The notes: generated by a model from the letters alone, not told the origin. Counted from the stretch's first letter, positions 21,979 to 33,494 are shown. The stretch is 64,000 nt of DNA from Lucinisca nassula (GCA_963580285.1 OY757014.1:11794725-11858724), one strand, 5' to 3'. Numbers and translations are program-made.

Positions 21979-24276
21979 CAGGGGCTGACAAATTCATTGC
22001 CCGGTCGCCCGGGACAAGTCTGAAATCGCGCCGGGCAGGTGCACTTTGACCATTCGACACCCGGTTGGGCAAGTGCAAAAAATCGTCTACAATCGTCAGT
22101 CTCGAGTCCTTAAATACAGTAAAACTAGACCAGTATGTAAATCACAATAATTCCCGCTTTGTCGGCAATTCAGAGACGAAACCATCCATGTTTTTATAAC
22201 GGTTCATTTATGACACTATTGTTAATCCCTGTCATATAATTACAGTAGAATCTCGGTGATTCGAACGCCGATTTTTCGAAACTACCGATTTTTCGAAGGC
22301 GACTGGCGGTCCCGACATTTTTCTCTATAAGTTATTGCAAAAATATTACCGATTTTTCGAATTTCGATTTTTCGAAAAATTCGATTTTTCGAAAAATTCG
22401 ATTTTTCGAACAGTTTCGTCGGTCCCAATCAAAGAAATTCTTATTAAAATCCCCTGTTTAATTCGAAATATTACTTGGCTAATCAAGGTCACACATCGCA
22501 ATTTTGCGGCGAGTTCGATTGTTACACTTCACACCCGACTGACTTCAAGAATTAGTAGATACAGGTAATTAACACCGGATTAACGACCACACTACAGGTG
22601 ATGATCCTTTATTGAGTAATTGGTGTCTTTAATTGATTTCGTCCGCAATGAATATTTTATGTGTTACGGGGTGGTTTGGGTGTTTCAACGGACCAGTGGT
22701 TACAGCGAAAATTACAATTCTGATAAAACTGAAAGTAGACGAATTTCCTGAACACTTATGAACTTTTTTGAGAGTGAATATAGGGGCAAAAAGCGAAATA
22801 AAATTGACTAGAAACCTGAAGTTAGGCCTTTTCGATTTGTATCAGCCAGTTTATTACAGACTGATACAAATCTTCACTAGCTGTCAGTGTTTGTCAGTTC
22901 TGTTGTTCTTTTTGGGGGGTTAAATATTTCGTCAGTAAAATGGTTTAGTAATTTGCATTCAACCTTCATTTTTGTTATTGTTGATGGTTGTAAATAAAAA
23001 TGTAAGTTCAAGTTTTATTATTATTTCCTGCTTTCGTAGCCCTGTCAAGCATAAAAGACGATGAGATTAACCTTCACGTACCTCACTTTCTTTAATGCTT
23101 TGGCAGTTATTACCGTTTCTTTATCATAGCGCCGAAATGAAGTTCGAATTATAGTCATTTGAATTGCATTGAATAAAAAAATCCGAACATATCCGAAAAT
23201 TGCCGATTTCGATAATTCGAACTCTCGATAATTCGAAGGAATTCCTGCGGTCCCTTGCACTTCGAATTATCGAGGTTTGACTGTACCAATAAAACATGAT
23301 TGCCCGGCGGTGCGTGTCTTTCATTTCTGGCGTAGTGTGTACCGCCAGCGCTATCAATAAGCGTGGCAAGGTGTGAAAATAAGATTGTCTCTAATTTGCG
23401 TTTATCCCTGCCATAAAATTTAATCCACAATCAATGTGAAAATGATTTAATAGCTCCTAAGACGATTTGCTACATCTTCCGGTAGTAAAAACGGACTATT
23501 CTACTATCTCGTGAATGGTTATGTTTTGGCGCAAAATAGCAGACGCTGGCGGAAAAAGTTGAATGTTTTAATGTTGTTAACCGCGGATTAGTCACGCCTC
23601 TATCCACAACCGTTTAGCTATCGAGAAAATATTTTTTTACCGGTTCAAAACATTTTTTTATGAAAGAGATACGCCCCATTAAAAAAAACAATGACGTTAA
23701 ACATGTGTGGTGTTGCTGGGGTCAGATGACGTCATTTACCAATCGCGTGCAGACAAATGGGAGTGTTGGTTTGTGGACGACGATTTGGATGGCGGAAATG
23801 ATGCTCGCATTGAACTTGCTTGTAGGGTGGGTGTGAATGCTTGGGTTCGTTTGTGATAGAGTGGGTTCTCGCCTTCTGGTTGGATCATTAAATTGCAAGC
23901 TAAATAAACTGCATTCTTTAAATCTTTTATCTCGCTGCCATGACACTTCTGATCTTTTGAGTAGATCTATATCGGCTGCAGCTCGTGTTTATCGTGCATG
24001 TCAAGCTAAATGAGTTTATATAACTGTATCTTAAATTGCTAATCGGTTAAGGTATTGTGTCAGCAATTAACTTGAAAGGTACCGTTGTTGACTGTGACAA
24101 CAACAGTATTTTCTATAGTCGTCATCATCGTCACCATTACCAACCCCCCCCCCCTACATCCAACCCCACTTTGAGTTCCAAAATCCTGGGCAAGTAGGAT
24201 TTTGAGCTGGGCAAGTGCAAAAATATATTACTTGCCCAGTGGGCAAGTGGAAAATTTTTGGATTTGTCAGGCCCCG
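21979..24276. mobile_element. hAT-like element B, 2.3 kb, non-coding
   Basis: Left TIR CAGGGGCTGACAAATTC; right TIR, reverse-complemented, CGGGGCCTGACAAATCC. Sub-terminal GGGCAAGT / ACTTGCCC motifs repeat at both ends. The flanks (CATATATG; ATATATAC) are AT repeats, so the 8-bp duplication cannot be read cleanly. Partial copies at 29285-29900 (inverted) and 43556-43985 confirm a family. No transposase is visible. Confidence 0.75.
22243..23283. mobile_element. Tigger/pogo-like MITE (TA-3), 1,041 bp, inside element B
   Basis: TA at 22241-22242 and 23284-23285. Left end CAGTAGAATCTCGGTGATTCG; right end, reverse-complemented, CAGTCAAACCTCGATAATTCG. Internal 'cgatttttcgaa' repeats follow the left end and 'gataattcgaa' the right. 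The inverted copy of element B (29660 region) lacks it, showing the empty site. Confidence 0.88.
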
Positions 24277-24418
24277 ATATATACATGTATATTTAAAAAA
24301 AAAAACTCAGTGAATGCACCTAGAGACAGCAACAAAGTCATAGACGCACCCAGAGGATAAAGCCAGTGTTGTATTGGCATTGCAAGAATCAACAACAACA
24401 ACAAGTTAATATGTATAT

Positions 24419-25468
24419 TTGTATATTAATTTTTGGAGTAACATTTACTCGGAGGAAAGGAACTTTGTCATAGGATCAGTGTACACCCCTCCATGCAATT
24501 CAAAAAGTTTGAAAATTCTATTCAAAGTGCTAGATGATTTGGTACATCAATCATTGCCAATTCTACTAGTCGGAGATTTCAATGCTCACCATCCGTACTG
24601 GTATAGAGAAAATGCAAATAAGCTTGGAACAGAGCTATTTGAGTTTCTATCAGACAAAGACCTAAGTATTTTAAACACAGAACAACCTACTAGAAAGGAC
24701 AAGATTATTGACTTGACTATTGTGAGCAATGTGTTAGAAGGAAGAATTAGTAACTGGCGAGTACAACAAGAGGTGTATCTAAACACAAACCACAGTCTAA
24801 TTACATTTGACTTTGGAGAGAAAGATGAAGAAGGTTCATGGGAAAGATTAGATTTCAAGAAGGCCGACTGGTCCAAATGGGAAACCAGCTGTGAGGAAGA
24901 AATAGAAGAATGGCTGTCGGAGAGAAGAGGATCTGGGGATATCAACGAAGACTACAATAGTTTTGTAGATCTGCTGAAACAAATTGTAGATGAGTGTATT
25001 CCAAAGAAGAAGGTATGCAAGCATAGTAAGGGTTGGTGGAATCCGCAGCTTACTGTGTTATCTAAAGAGGTTAAGACAGCCAAGAGGAAATTTGCCATAG
25101 GTAGTGACGAGGCCAATGGAAGGCTTGTACAGGAGAGCTTGGAGAGGTTTAAAAAAGAAGAGGCTGATGCGAGAGAGCACTATTTAGATGAGATGGTCAA
25201 GATGATGGATCTCAAGAAACCTGGTCAGTTCTGGCGTGTGGTGAATAAAGAGAGAAAGACAAAGAGCAAGAGCGTGGTCCAACCGATATTGAGGGATGAT
25301 GGTACACTAGCTGTATCAGATGAGGAGATATTTGTAGAGATTAAGAAGAGATATGGGAAAGAGACACTGGATGTCAGAGAAAAGGACATGAGATGGTACG
25401 AAGAAGTGGAGCAAGAAGCACTGAGTACGAATGAAAATCAGGGTCAACAATTACTCACAGACCTGTAG
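24419..25468 (+). pseudogene. LINE APE-type endonuclease and linker (broken)
   Basis: Endonuclease/exonuclease/phosphatase-fold domain of the LINE ORF2, which nicks the target DNA. Visible motifs: VYTPPCN, LLVGDFNAHHPYW (around residues 50-62, Asp and Asn of the active site) and IDLTIVSN. The final SDH motif reads TNH, so its aspartate is replaced by asparagine. The domain's first third is absent. A linker rich in Lys/Glu (RRGSGDIN, KRKFAIG, KKPGQFWRVVNKERK) follows. The frame ends at 25468 while the RT continues in another frame from about 25431, so at least one frameshift separates them. Confidence 0.88.
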
Positions 25469-26960
25469 CCACGAAAACAGTGATATAACGGAGGATGAAG
25501 TAATATCAGCTATTAAAGGATTATCTAGCTTCAGTGCACCAAACCCAGAGGAGCAAATTTTTAATTTAATGTTAAAGAAAGGGGGGGACTCAGTGGCCAG
25601 GGGTCTTCACTATATTTTCCAAAAGGGTTGGGAACAGGCAGTACTTCCAGAGGCATTTGTCACAGATGCGAAAGTGATGCTTCCTAAACCTGGTAAAGCC
25701 AATTATAACACTGTCAGAGCTTACAGACCTATAACTCTAGAGAGTGTGATAGGAAAATTGATAGAAAGAGTGATCACATACAGGCTGGTCTGGAAACTGG
25801 AAATTGAGGGTGGCTTTGCACCCACACAAAATGCATACAGAAAACAGAAGTCCTGCGTGCAGTCAGTGTTAAGGATATCAAACTCATTATCAGAAGCGAA
25901 GGCAAAGAAACAGAGTTCAGTATTGACAATAATGGATTATGAATCATGCTATGAGCGCATTTGGAGGACGGGACTTCTGCACAAGGCTACCAGACTAGGG
26001 TTATGGGACAGGGTCTACTACATAAAAGTAAACAATTATAAGTCTGATATTTTTACGTCAGCTGTAGGGATACCTCAAGGCTCGGTCATTAGTCCAGTGC
26101 TGTGCAATCTATATACACATGATTCAATGGTTGGAGTGGAAGGAAAGCACACTGAAAATGCAGATGATGTGACCCTGCTGGTCAGTGACTCGAGTTTAGC
26201 ATCAGCTTGTGAGGCTACGAACAGGGATCTAAAACTAAGGGTCCAGCCTTGGTGTCATAAGTGGAATATGTCAGTGGCAGCAGACAAAACAGATGTGCTG
26301 GTGGTATCCCCAGATGGGAAGGAACCAGCAGGTATGGTGGACATTAAACTAGGAGATGAGACATTGAATGTGGTGAAGTCTAAAAAGATTCTTGGAGTGA
26401 CTTTAGATGATCAATTAAGTTATCATAAACACATAGAAGAGAATGTTAAGTCAGGATTTAGAGCACTGAAAGGGTTGGATAACTTTGTCAAGGGACATAG
26501 AGGTTGCAGCCAATCGGTATTCCTGAGACTCTACAATGCACTGGTACTCCCAATCATGGACTACGCAATACCAGTTACAGTATCAGCCACGGCCGAGTGC
26601 ATAAAGGAGTTAGGCAAAGTTCACAGGGCAGCATTGTTGAAAGCCTCGGGGTGCCTAAACAGTACTAGCACGGACGCACTTGAAGCTCTAACCAACACGA
26701 TTCCAATTGACTTGCACATTAAAATGAGACAAGCCCAGGAGGTGGTTAGAATTGGTGCAAAACACGAGGATGAACCACTAAAAAAGGACTTCCCTGAATG
26801 GGCAGATAACACTCACACAAATAACAGGAAACCATCAACATTTCAGCTGCTAATGTGCAGGTTTAATGAGATGAAAGGGAATACAGATTTTGATAAGATT
26901 GAGCAAGAATTTAGATACTCGAATGGGACTGTTAAAAATGGGGGGAAAAGTGAATACTGA
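25431..26960 (+). pseudogene. LINE reverse transcriptase domain (broken)
   Basis: Non-LTR reverse transcriptase that copies the element RNA at the nicked target. Motifs in order: YRPITLESVIGKLIERV (near residue 100), GFAPTQNAYRKQKSC, LTIMDYESCYERI, GIPQGSVISPVLCNLY and NADDVTLLV. The last should be (F/Y)ADD; a T-to-A change of a tyrosine codon would give NADD. A thumb region with SKKILGVTLDDQLSYHKHI follows. An in-frame TGA at 26958-26960 stops it before the RNase H, which continues in the same frame. Confidence 0.92.
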
Positions 26961-27977
26961 CTCATTACTGAGGAGTTCAAGCTGGACAAAGGAGTGCAAG
27001 AAGAGAATGTGAAAGAGTTGTTAGAAGGTCTACAACCAGAAGAGGTGATTGTATTCACTGATGGGTCAGCTTTTGGCAATCCGGGTCCTACAGGGGCAGG
27101 AGGGGTGGTATATCTTGAGGGATATGAAGCTTTGCCAGTATTGCTGAAGAAAGGTGTCAGCCCTTTCAGTAACAACTTCACAGGTGAGTTGGTGGGTATT
27201 CAGATCAGCTTAGAATTTCTTGCAGAGATCAACCAACTAGAAAACAAAAACATACACTTTTTTACTGATTGTCAGGGTGCCATTTTATCAGCCTTCCAGA
27301 ACCATATTCCTAAGAACAAGATAGAAATTACCACATCTATAAAACAGAGTATCAGTCAAATTATGGAAAAAGGCAATAAGATACATGTACACTGGGTTCC
27401 TTGACATAAAGATATAGCTGGAAATGAACTTGCAGACAAACAGGCCAAAGCAGGTGCTAATGAAATGTTGGTTTCAAAAGAACCAATTAGTACAGAGATG
27501 GACAAGAGGGAGGCTAATGCAGAGATTCGTCGGCAGGTTGGTGAAAAATGGAAGCTCAAGTTCATGTTGTCTGAGAAAATGGAAAAGATACAGGAGACGT
27601 TTACGGATGTGGGAAAAAGGAGTTGCTATGGGGAGAGAGACAGAGCAAGTTTCTCAGTTTTAAATCAGATTTTATCAGGGCATACAATGCTGAATGAATT
27701 TCAATCAAAGCTGAATCCAAATGTATCCAGCCTATGCTCAGCCTGCCAGGTATCAGAGACCATAGAGCATTACATTTTTGATTGTGACAGATATACGGAA
27801 GAAAGGAAGGAATTGGAGAAAGTTACAGAAGACATACTAGGCAGAGAAGGAATAAACTGTAGTGTAGTTGATGTTAAAGTGTTATCAGGGAATACAGAGA
27901 CAATAAGTAAAGATGCAAGATCAGAACTAACAGGTGCACTGCTAAATTTTATCAGGTGCACCAAAAGATTTTTCTAA
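26961..27977 (+). pseudogene. LINE RNase H and C-terminal zinc knuckle (broken by a stop)
   Basis: RNase H removes RNA from the RNA/DNA hybrid. FTDGSAFGNPGPTGAGG (first Asp), ELVGIQISLEFL (Glu), FFTDCQGA (second Asp) and HKDIAGNELADKQAK (His, last Asp) are all readable. TGA at 27402-27404 interrupts HWVP-HKD where other RNases H have Gly. The C-terminal part holds a cysteine/histidine knuckle CSACQVSETIEHYIFDC. It ends at TAA 27975-27977. Same reading frame as the RT, so in the ancestor RT and RNase H were one protein. Confidence 0.9.
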
Positions 27978-28499
27978 ATTTTCTTAAGCCACGCCTGCGC
28001 ACACGGAGCATTAAGTGTACAAGTACCTAGAGAATCTCACCAAAGCGAAGAGAGGGGAACAAGACAATTCATCGACACGGTTTTTGGAGACAATTCATCG
28101 ACACAAATGAAGACAACTCATCGACACTTTTTGAAGACAATTCATCGACACATTATTATGTTGAAATTATACACAAGTTGATAAAATGAAGACACTGTTT
28201 TGAAAATAAAATGATCTTTTATCACGTTTATGATCAAAATAACGAAATTAGAAACATTTAATTCAATATTTGGCTTATTGACCCTTTTAACCGCATAAAA
28301 GAAAATGTATACGGAACTTGGTCAAGTATTATTCAAAACTTTCATAATCAAAATAAAAAAGATGGCAAGTGAAGCTTGATTGTGATTTACATATATGTTT
28401 GCATTTTTTCCCTAAATTTTCAGCATTAAATAAGATTCTGCTCAAATCAAAACGATTCTAACGATAACGCCTAAAGTTTATAGGCAGAAATATGAAACA

Positions 28500-28735
28500 T
28501 AAACATAATCCCATTTAAGACCATATACCCCAAAACGGGTACCCTGGCAAACAGTATAGGCTCAGCTCAGACGCCAAAGAACGCGGCGTCTGATCAGGGC
28601 CTACACTGTTTGCAAAATGTTCAGCTATTTTCCAAAACAAATTTAGTTGAAAACACAACCTGACAACCCTACATTTTTAAATGGACTCATGCTATATATA
28701 AAGAGGAGGATTCCATTTGGTACAAAAATGGTTAA
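28500..28735 (-). repeat. MITE family M1, copy 4
   Basis: 'ccccaaaacgggtaccctgg', the CGGCGTCTGATC hairpin and 'gaggattccatttggtacaa' match M1. The left terminus is eroded (CCATTTAAGACC). Confidence 0.8.
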
Positions 28736-28997
28736 ACTGAACATTTACCCCTAAAGTGGGATTAATCAAGGTCCATTGCATGATCAGAATTAGGCATCTA
28801 AATGCGAATTGTACAAATCTCGAGGCTAAATTATCCTTCAACTCCAGTTGTCGCACTATCAATACTGCCACTACATAGCAATCAGCATCCTAAAAGCTAC
28901 ATGCTATCCTCAGTTACTTTGAGACAGCTCACCGACATTCACTGTTTTGCGACATCAAATCAGACGAGGCAAACTATTGCGGTTAAAATGGTCAATA

Positions 28998-30239
28998 CCG
29001 TAAAAATTCGGCTATAAGACGAGGATTTTTCCCTCCAAAATGAGCCAAAAAAATTGACCCCGTCTTATAGCCGAGGTCATGGACTGCAGGCTTTTTTCCG
29101 GCAATGTCCGGCGAAGACCAGACATACGGAAAAAGCCGATCGGTGATTTTTGAATTGATATAGATCGCCGCCCACAAACCACCGCCACGATTTTTCTGCC
29201 CGCGATCGGTAAATGACGTCATCCGACGCATTATCCCCACACGTGTTTAATGTCATTGCATGTGTCTCTTTCATTAAAAAAAAAAATGTTTGGAACCGGT
29301 AAAAAATATTTTCCCGATAGCTAAGCGGATGTGAATAGAGGTGGATAGAAAATCAGTGCTTTGCACAGCTCCCGAATTATCCCCAGAAGCTCCGTGTCAA
29401 TAACCAACAACAGCGTTCGACTTCTGCTATTTGGCGCCAAAACATAACCATTCATGAGATCGTAGAATAGTCCGATTTTATAATGCAAACATTTACCGTT
29501 AGATGCAGCTAATAGTCTGAGGAGCAATTAAATCATTTTCACATTGATTGTGGATTAAATTTTATGACTGGAGGATAAACGCAAATTAGAGACATAACTT
29601 GACCATATTTTCACACCTTATCGACACGCACCGCGGGTGGCAATTATACGACAGGGATTAACAATAGTGTCATACTTGAACCGTAATAAATACACAGATG
29701 GTTTGTCTCTGAATTGACAGTGATTTACTTACTGATCTAGTATTACCATATTTAAGGACTCAAAAAGACTGGCAGATGTAGACGATTTTTTTTTATCTTT
29801 TGCACTTGTCCCGACCGAGCGTCATAAGGTCAAAGTGCACCTGCCCGGCGTGATTTCGGTCTTGTCCCGGACGGCCGGGACATGGATTTGTCAGCCCCTG
29901 TCGTCTATTAAATAGAAGTCTGTGTAGCCTAAGCATGTACCAGGCCGACAGCGATACGACATTTGCCGCTATTTTGTGCTAGCTTGGGCGTTGGTTCTGA
30001 AACTGAATAGCTAGGTGTTATGTTCCTGATAAAAAAAAAAAAAACGTTCAGTTACTTCTGACGAAAAAAGGCCGATTTCTCACATCTAAATGGCATCTGG
30101 CGGTAGCAGATAGGCCCTGACAGGTATGGCAAAAATTTGACCCGTCTTATAAAAGAGTATAAGCAAAATCCCACCTTAGAAAAACTGAAAAGGGGGTCCC
30201 GTCTTATAGCCGAATCGCCTTATAGCCCAATTTTTACGG
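28998..30239. mobile_element. TA-flanked element TA-4, 1.24 kb
   Basis: TA at 28996-28997 and 30240-30241. Ends CCGTAAAAATTCGGCTATAAG and, reverse-complemented, CCGTAAAAATTGGGCTATAAG. GACGAGG/CCCGTCTTATAGCC repeats extend the inverted ends. It carries a fragment of element B and no transposase. It is inside element C. Confidence 0.85.
29285..29900 (-). repeat. hAT-like element B, inverted partial copy
   Basis: Ends at 29900 with GTCAGCCCCTG, the reverse complement of the element B terminus, and aligns in reverse with 21979-22240 and 23286-23680. The TA-3 insertion is absent. Confidence 0.8.
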
Positions 30240-30855
30240 TAAGCCAAAATAGCCCAATTTTTACGGTCAGCCAAAATATTGAATTAAACTTTTTTAAATT
30301 CGTAATTTTGATCATAAACGTGATAATAGATAATTTTATTTTCAAAACATTGTCTTCATTTTATCAGCTTGTGTATAATTTCAACATAATAATGTGTCGA
30401 TGAATTGTCTTCAAAAAGTGTCTATGAGTTGTCTTCAATTGTGTCGATGAATTGTCTCCAAAAACCGTGGCAATATTGTCTCGATTCCTAAGAGAGCACC
30501 TTGAGATGATTGGCAACAAATAGTGCCGTGATTAGATATACAACAACAACATATTAATTTATCAATATATTATTATTATTATATATATATTTCTAGTCCT
30601 CTTTTGAAAAAACTGCTGAATTTCCCTCTACTATACATAGAAAAATCCAATATCGCCAGTGTATTTTGATAGCATTTTGGTAGGAACTGCTGTGCCCTGG
30701 CTCAAATGTTAATATTATATCAATTTATCTATAATTATTTCTAAGTGTCTAATCCTTTTAACAAATGCTGAATTCACCCTACCCTACATTGAAAAATACA
30801 ATATTAGCAGTGCGTTTTGGGAAATACAGGTGCGTTTTGGTATTTCTATGGACCC

Positions 30856-30974
30856 CCGAAATTTTATCGCCGCTGCCGGGGATCAGAATCAGAATTGTTA
30901 CTGGTGACATGTCAAAAGACATTCATACTATAGCATCAGAGGCAAGTGCACTAACCACTGAGCTATCACGCTCC
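30856..30974 (-). mobile_element. tRNA-SINE family A, 5' head (continuation of 19656-19911)
   Basis: CCGAAATTTTATCGCCGCTG to 'gagctatcacgctcc' is the reverse complement of the SINE A head, including the A box TAGCTCAGTGG. A 46-bp LINE-C tail (30885-30930) replaces the B-box segment. Confidence 0.88.
30885..30930 (-). repeat. LINE-C 3' tail only
   Basis: 'agaatcagaattgttactgg' plus 'tgtcaaaagacattcat' is the extreme 3' end of LINE-C, here only 46 bp. It shows how short the 5'-truncated insertions of this LINE can be. Confidence 0.7.
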
Positions 30975-31276
30975 AATGTCCATCTCAATGTCGCATTAAA
31001 GTCTCACAGAATTGGAAACCTGAAGTCATCCAAATTTACCCCACCCATCAAAAATGCAACCGGTGCAACCTGAAAATATTCATTACAGTTGATAAAAGTG
31101 ATACCATAATGAAAAATTCCATGAAGGGAAAATGAAAAAGGAATGTGTTACTATTTTCATCAGTTGTTTCCATTTTCTCCAGCTAAATATTTGGTATTCT
31201 GTGATGATTATTGGATCCGTAGTGTCACGACTCAGCGCTGAACAGACTCTATTCGCATGGAATCCGTGTCGATTTG

Positions 31277-31345
31277 CAGGATCCGAGTCGGTTCGCCCCA
31301 AAACCATTTCCTTCCCTAATCGTTTCGCCCCAATGCGTTTTTTCT
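31277..31345 (-). repeat. Relative of the GGGCGAAACGA minisatellite
   Basis: 'ggttcgccccaaaaccattt' followed by 'aatcgtttcgcccc' is the reverse complement of part of 61385-61430. The two sites are 30 kb apart. Confidence 0.6.
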
Positions 31346-31368
31346 TTTTACTGATGACTATTACCGCA

Positions 31369-31475
31369 GCCCCCCCCCCCCCCCTGTACAGGAAGAACCA
31401 TCCCCTGTGCAGGTTAAAGATCCCATGATTACTATGTAGGCTTTCATCCTGGAAAACCTGGAGTGTATGTAATGG
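31369..31475 (+). repeat. SINE family A, 3' fragment after a poly-C run
   Basis: A 15-base C run then 'gaaccatcccctgtgcagg' and 'gtaggctttcatcctgg' match the SINE A body in sense orientation. The TAGA tail is missing. Confidence 0.75.
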
Positions 31476-31525
31476 GGTCTCCCTATTTGGTGACAAGCGG
31501 TGACAAGAAGTGACAAGAGGTGACA

Positions 31526-32996
31526 GGAGCGTGATAGCTCAGTGGTTAGTGCACTTGCCTCTGATGCTAGAGGTCCCGGGTTCGATCCCCAGCAGCGGTG
31601 TGAAACTGGCTCCACTGGCATCATTTGCAGGGATGAATGTCATAAAGTGCACCGAGAAGGTGAGTGCTCAGATGAAGTTCCGGTTTCTTCAGGTGTACCG
31701 CAGGGATCAGTTCTCGGCCCTATACTTTTTCTGTTATACATAAACGACTTGCCTGACAATGTACAGTCACAAGTTCGCCTATTCGCCGACGATACTGCGG
31801 TATACTTGACGATTAACGGCCCAGATAGCTCAGCCATCCTGCAGAAAGACTTGGATCAGCTACAACAATGGGAGGCCTTGTGGGACATGGAATTTAATCC
31901 TGGTAAGTGTCAAGTACTGCACATAACCAGGTCACAAAATCCAATAAAAACCCAATACACCATGCACGGCCAAGTTCTGGAATCTGTCCCTACTGCTAGA
32001 TATCTAGGTGTCGACATCTCCACCAATCTCAGTTTTAATACCCATATTAATAGAATCACTGCCAATGCAAACAAATCCCTAGGCTTCATTAAACGAAATG
32101 TTAAATGTAAGCACCCTGGCGTCCGCGAAGCGGCATACAAGAAAATAGTACGACCTCAACTCGAATACGGCTCCACAGTTTGTGGTCCGTATACTCAGAC
32201 TTACTCCGACATTGTTGAAATGATACAGCATAGAGCAGCCCGTTGGACCCTAAGCAGATTCTCATCATATGACAGTGTAACAGATATGTTATCCCAACTT
32301 GGCTGGAGATCACTGGACCAGAGACGGTCTGACGCGCGGCTCTGCATGTTTTACAAAATCATGAATGGTCTAGTTGCTGTACCATTACCACCATACTTCC
32401 AGCAGGTTACAACAAGGACACGTCATGGCCAGTCCCACCCCCTCGCAATACGTCAGATCCATACCATATACAATTATTATAAATATTCATTCTTCCCCCT
32501 AGCAGTTTGGCAATGGAATAAACTTCCCCCTTGTGTTGTGCTTCTGCCTACACTGACTCAGTTCAGTGTGGCAGTCCGGTCACTTGACCACAAACTTCCA
32601 TGAACACAACAATCCTGTTTTTAACTGATTTTAATCTCATCTGTTTTTAACACTTAACACTATCACCTATTTTTTCACAACTCCTATCACACTTTTTAGT
32701 CTCACTTTTCATCTGTCATTTATTCTCACGACGCGCAATCATCCTGCACGTAATCCTCGCGAGGGGGTGTTGCAGTACAACTAGATACAACTAGATAGAC
32801 CGTCCTTCGGATCGGGACGTTAACTGGAGGCCCCCCATGCAGGGAGAACCATCCCCTGTGCAGGTTAAAGAACCCTACCGTAATTACATGATTACTGTGT
32901 AGGCTTTCATCCTGCAGCACTGGAGTGTATGAGATATACACCGTCTGTGTCCCCTACCGGGGTTAAGGCGAAACCGGAAGAAGAAGAAAAAGAGGT
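31526..32996 (+). mobile_element. tRNA-SINE family A, split by a LINE
   Basis: The head (31526-31654) includes A box TAGCTCAGTGG and B box GGTTCGATCCC; the body resumes at 32799 ('accgtccttcggatcggg') and ends near 32996 with a GAAGAA-rich tail instead of TAGA. It sits in a TGACAAGAGG-type repeat (31490-31525 and about 32997-33012). ACCG is repeated at both junctions with the inserted LINE. Confidence 0.85.
31655..32798 (+). pseudogene. LINE-E, 5'-truncated reverse transcriptase and 3' end
   Basis: Codes in one frame to the stop at 32603 for the C-terminal half of a CR1/Jockey-type reverse transcriptase. GVPQGSVLGPILFLLYINDL is followed by LFADDTAVYLT (intact catalytic Asp pair), ARYLGVDISTNLSF (thumb) and a C-terminus FFPLAVWQWNKLPP. 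The frame runs in from the SINE, so it has no start of its own. The 3' UTR ends with ACAACTAGATACAACTAGAT, a two-copy tail repeat, at the SINE junction. This is the least damaged LINE reading frame in the window, but it lacks the endonuclease and the RT fingers. Confidence 0.88.
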
Positions 32997-33494
32997 GAAC
33001 AGAAGTGACAAGAGCTATTTTATGGTGTCAAGAAACTTTCTAACACAAAATTAAACTATATTATTGCTTAAAATGATAAATTTAATGTCATTCTTGAGTT
33101 AGAAATTAATTTTGGCCAAATTTAAAGACGTTTGGAAGAAAATGCAACATGCTTTATTCAGACGTTTAACTGCATTTACCGACAAGAAAGTTCTCTTTAT
33201 ATACAAAGTCACTTCATTTTATAAAAAAAGTGAATTTTACGTGGATATCTGTGACTTTCCTTCATTTTATTCTCTGCTCATAAACAAAGACTGTTGGTAC
33301 TCGTTATAACCGCAGAAGGGGATTAACAGCATTTACCAACAAGAGCTTTCTCAAATAAACTAAGGCTCAAAAACAATGTCGTCTCATTTAATAAATATAA
33401 AAGCGGGTTTAACCAGGATTCATGTGATTTTTCTACATGTGAAAGCCCATTTTATATAGAGAAAACTAGGCTTACCCATTATGATTTTTGTTAC

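Larger units (their letters stand above)
21728..24403 (+). pseudogene. I-like LINE, copy 1: 5'-truncated 3' end, split by a hAT-like element
   Basis: About 70 codons (21728-21941) match the zinc-knuckle C-terminus of LINE copy 2 (27700-27977): VRETIQHFIFEC against VSETIEHYIFDC, then ISVINLKVLTGN against CSVVDVKVLSGN. The 3' UTR is cut by the element at 21979-24276, resumes with 'aatgcacctagagacagc', and ends in a CAA tail (about 24385-24403). Copy 2 starts immediately after this tail. Confidence 0.8.
28055..30488. mobile_element. 2.43-kb long-TIR element (element C) with 8-bp target duplication
   Basis: Ends are ~200-bp inverted repeats built from 'agacaattcatcgacac' and 'ttttggagacaattcatcg' blocks (28055-28260 against 30280-30488), with 'ttatcacgtttatgatcaaa' as an inner landmark. 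GAAGAGAG (28047-28054) and TAAGAGAG (30489-30496) flank it, an 8-bp duplication with one change. It split the LINE 3' UTR. No transposase; an M1 MITE (28500-28735) and element TA-4 lie inside. Confidence 0.82.
24404..30545 (+). mobile_element. I-like LINE, copy 2: 5'-truncated, with RT and RNase H, split by a 2.4-kb insertion
   Basis: Order on the plus strand: endonuclease remainder (24419-25468), reverse transcriptase (25431-26960), RNase H and zinc-knuckle region (26961-27977), 3' UTR to 28054, foreign element 28055-30488, then the 3' end with an ACAACAACAACA tail near 30545. An APE-type endonuclease plus RNase H plus a CAA/TAA-type tail points to the I/ingi group of LINEs. The 5' end and the start of the endonuclease are missing. 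Confidence 0.85.
19912..30855. mobile_element. 10.9-kb long-TIR element with 9-bp target duplication, nested contents
   Basis: The ends are inverted repeats of roughly 230 bp or more: left GGTCCATAGAAATACC, right reverse-complement GGTCCATAGAAATACC. They share 'ccaaaacgcactgc(c/t)aatattg', 'aatgtagggta' and 'cacttagaaa'. A perfect 9-bp duplication CCGAAATTT lies outside both ends, inside SINE A. 'accaaaacgcactgccaatattgg' blocks repeat sub-terminally (about 19930, 20110, 20250, 21285 inverted). Nine-bp duplications and long TIRs are features of Mutator-like elements, but no transposase is visible. Most of the interior is two LINE copies with their own insertions. Confidence 0.85.
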
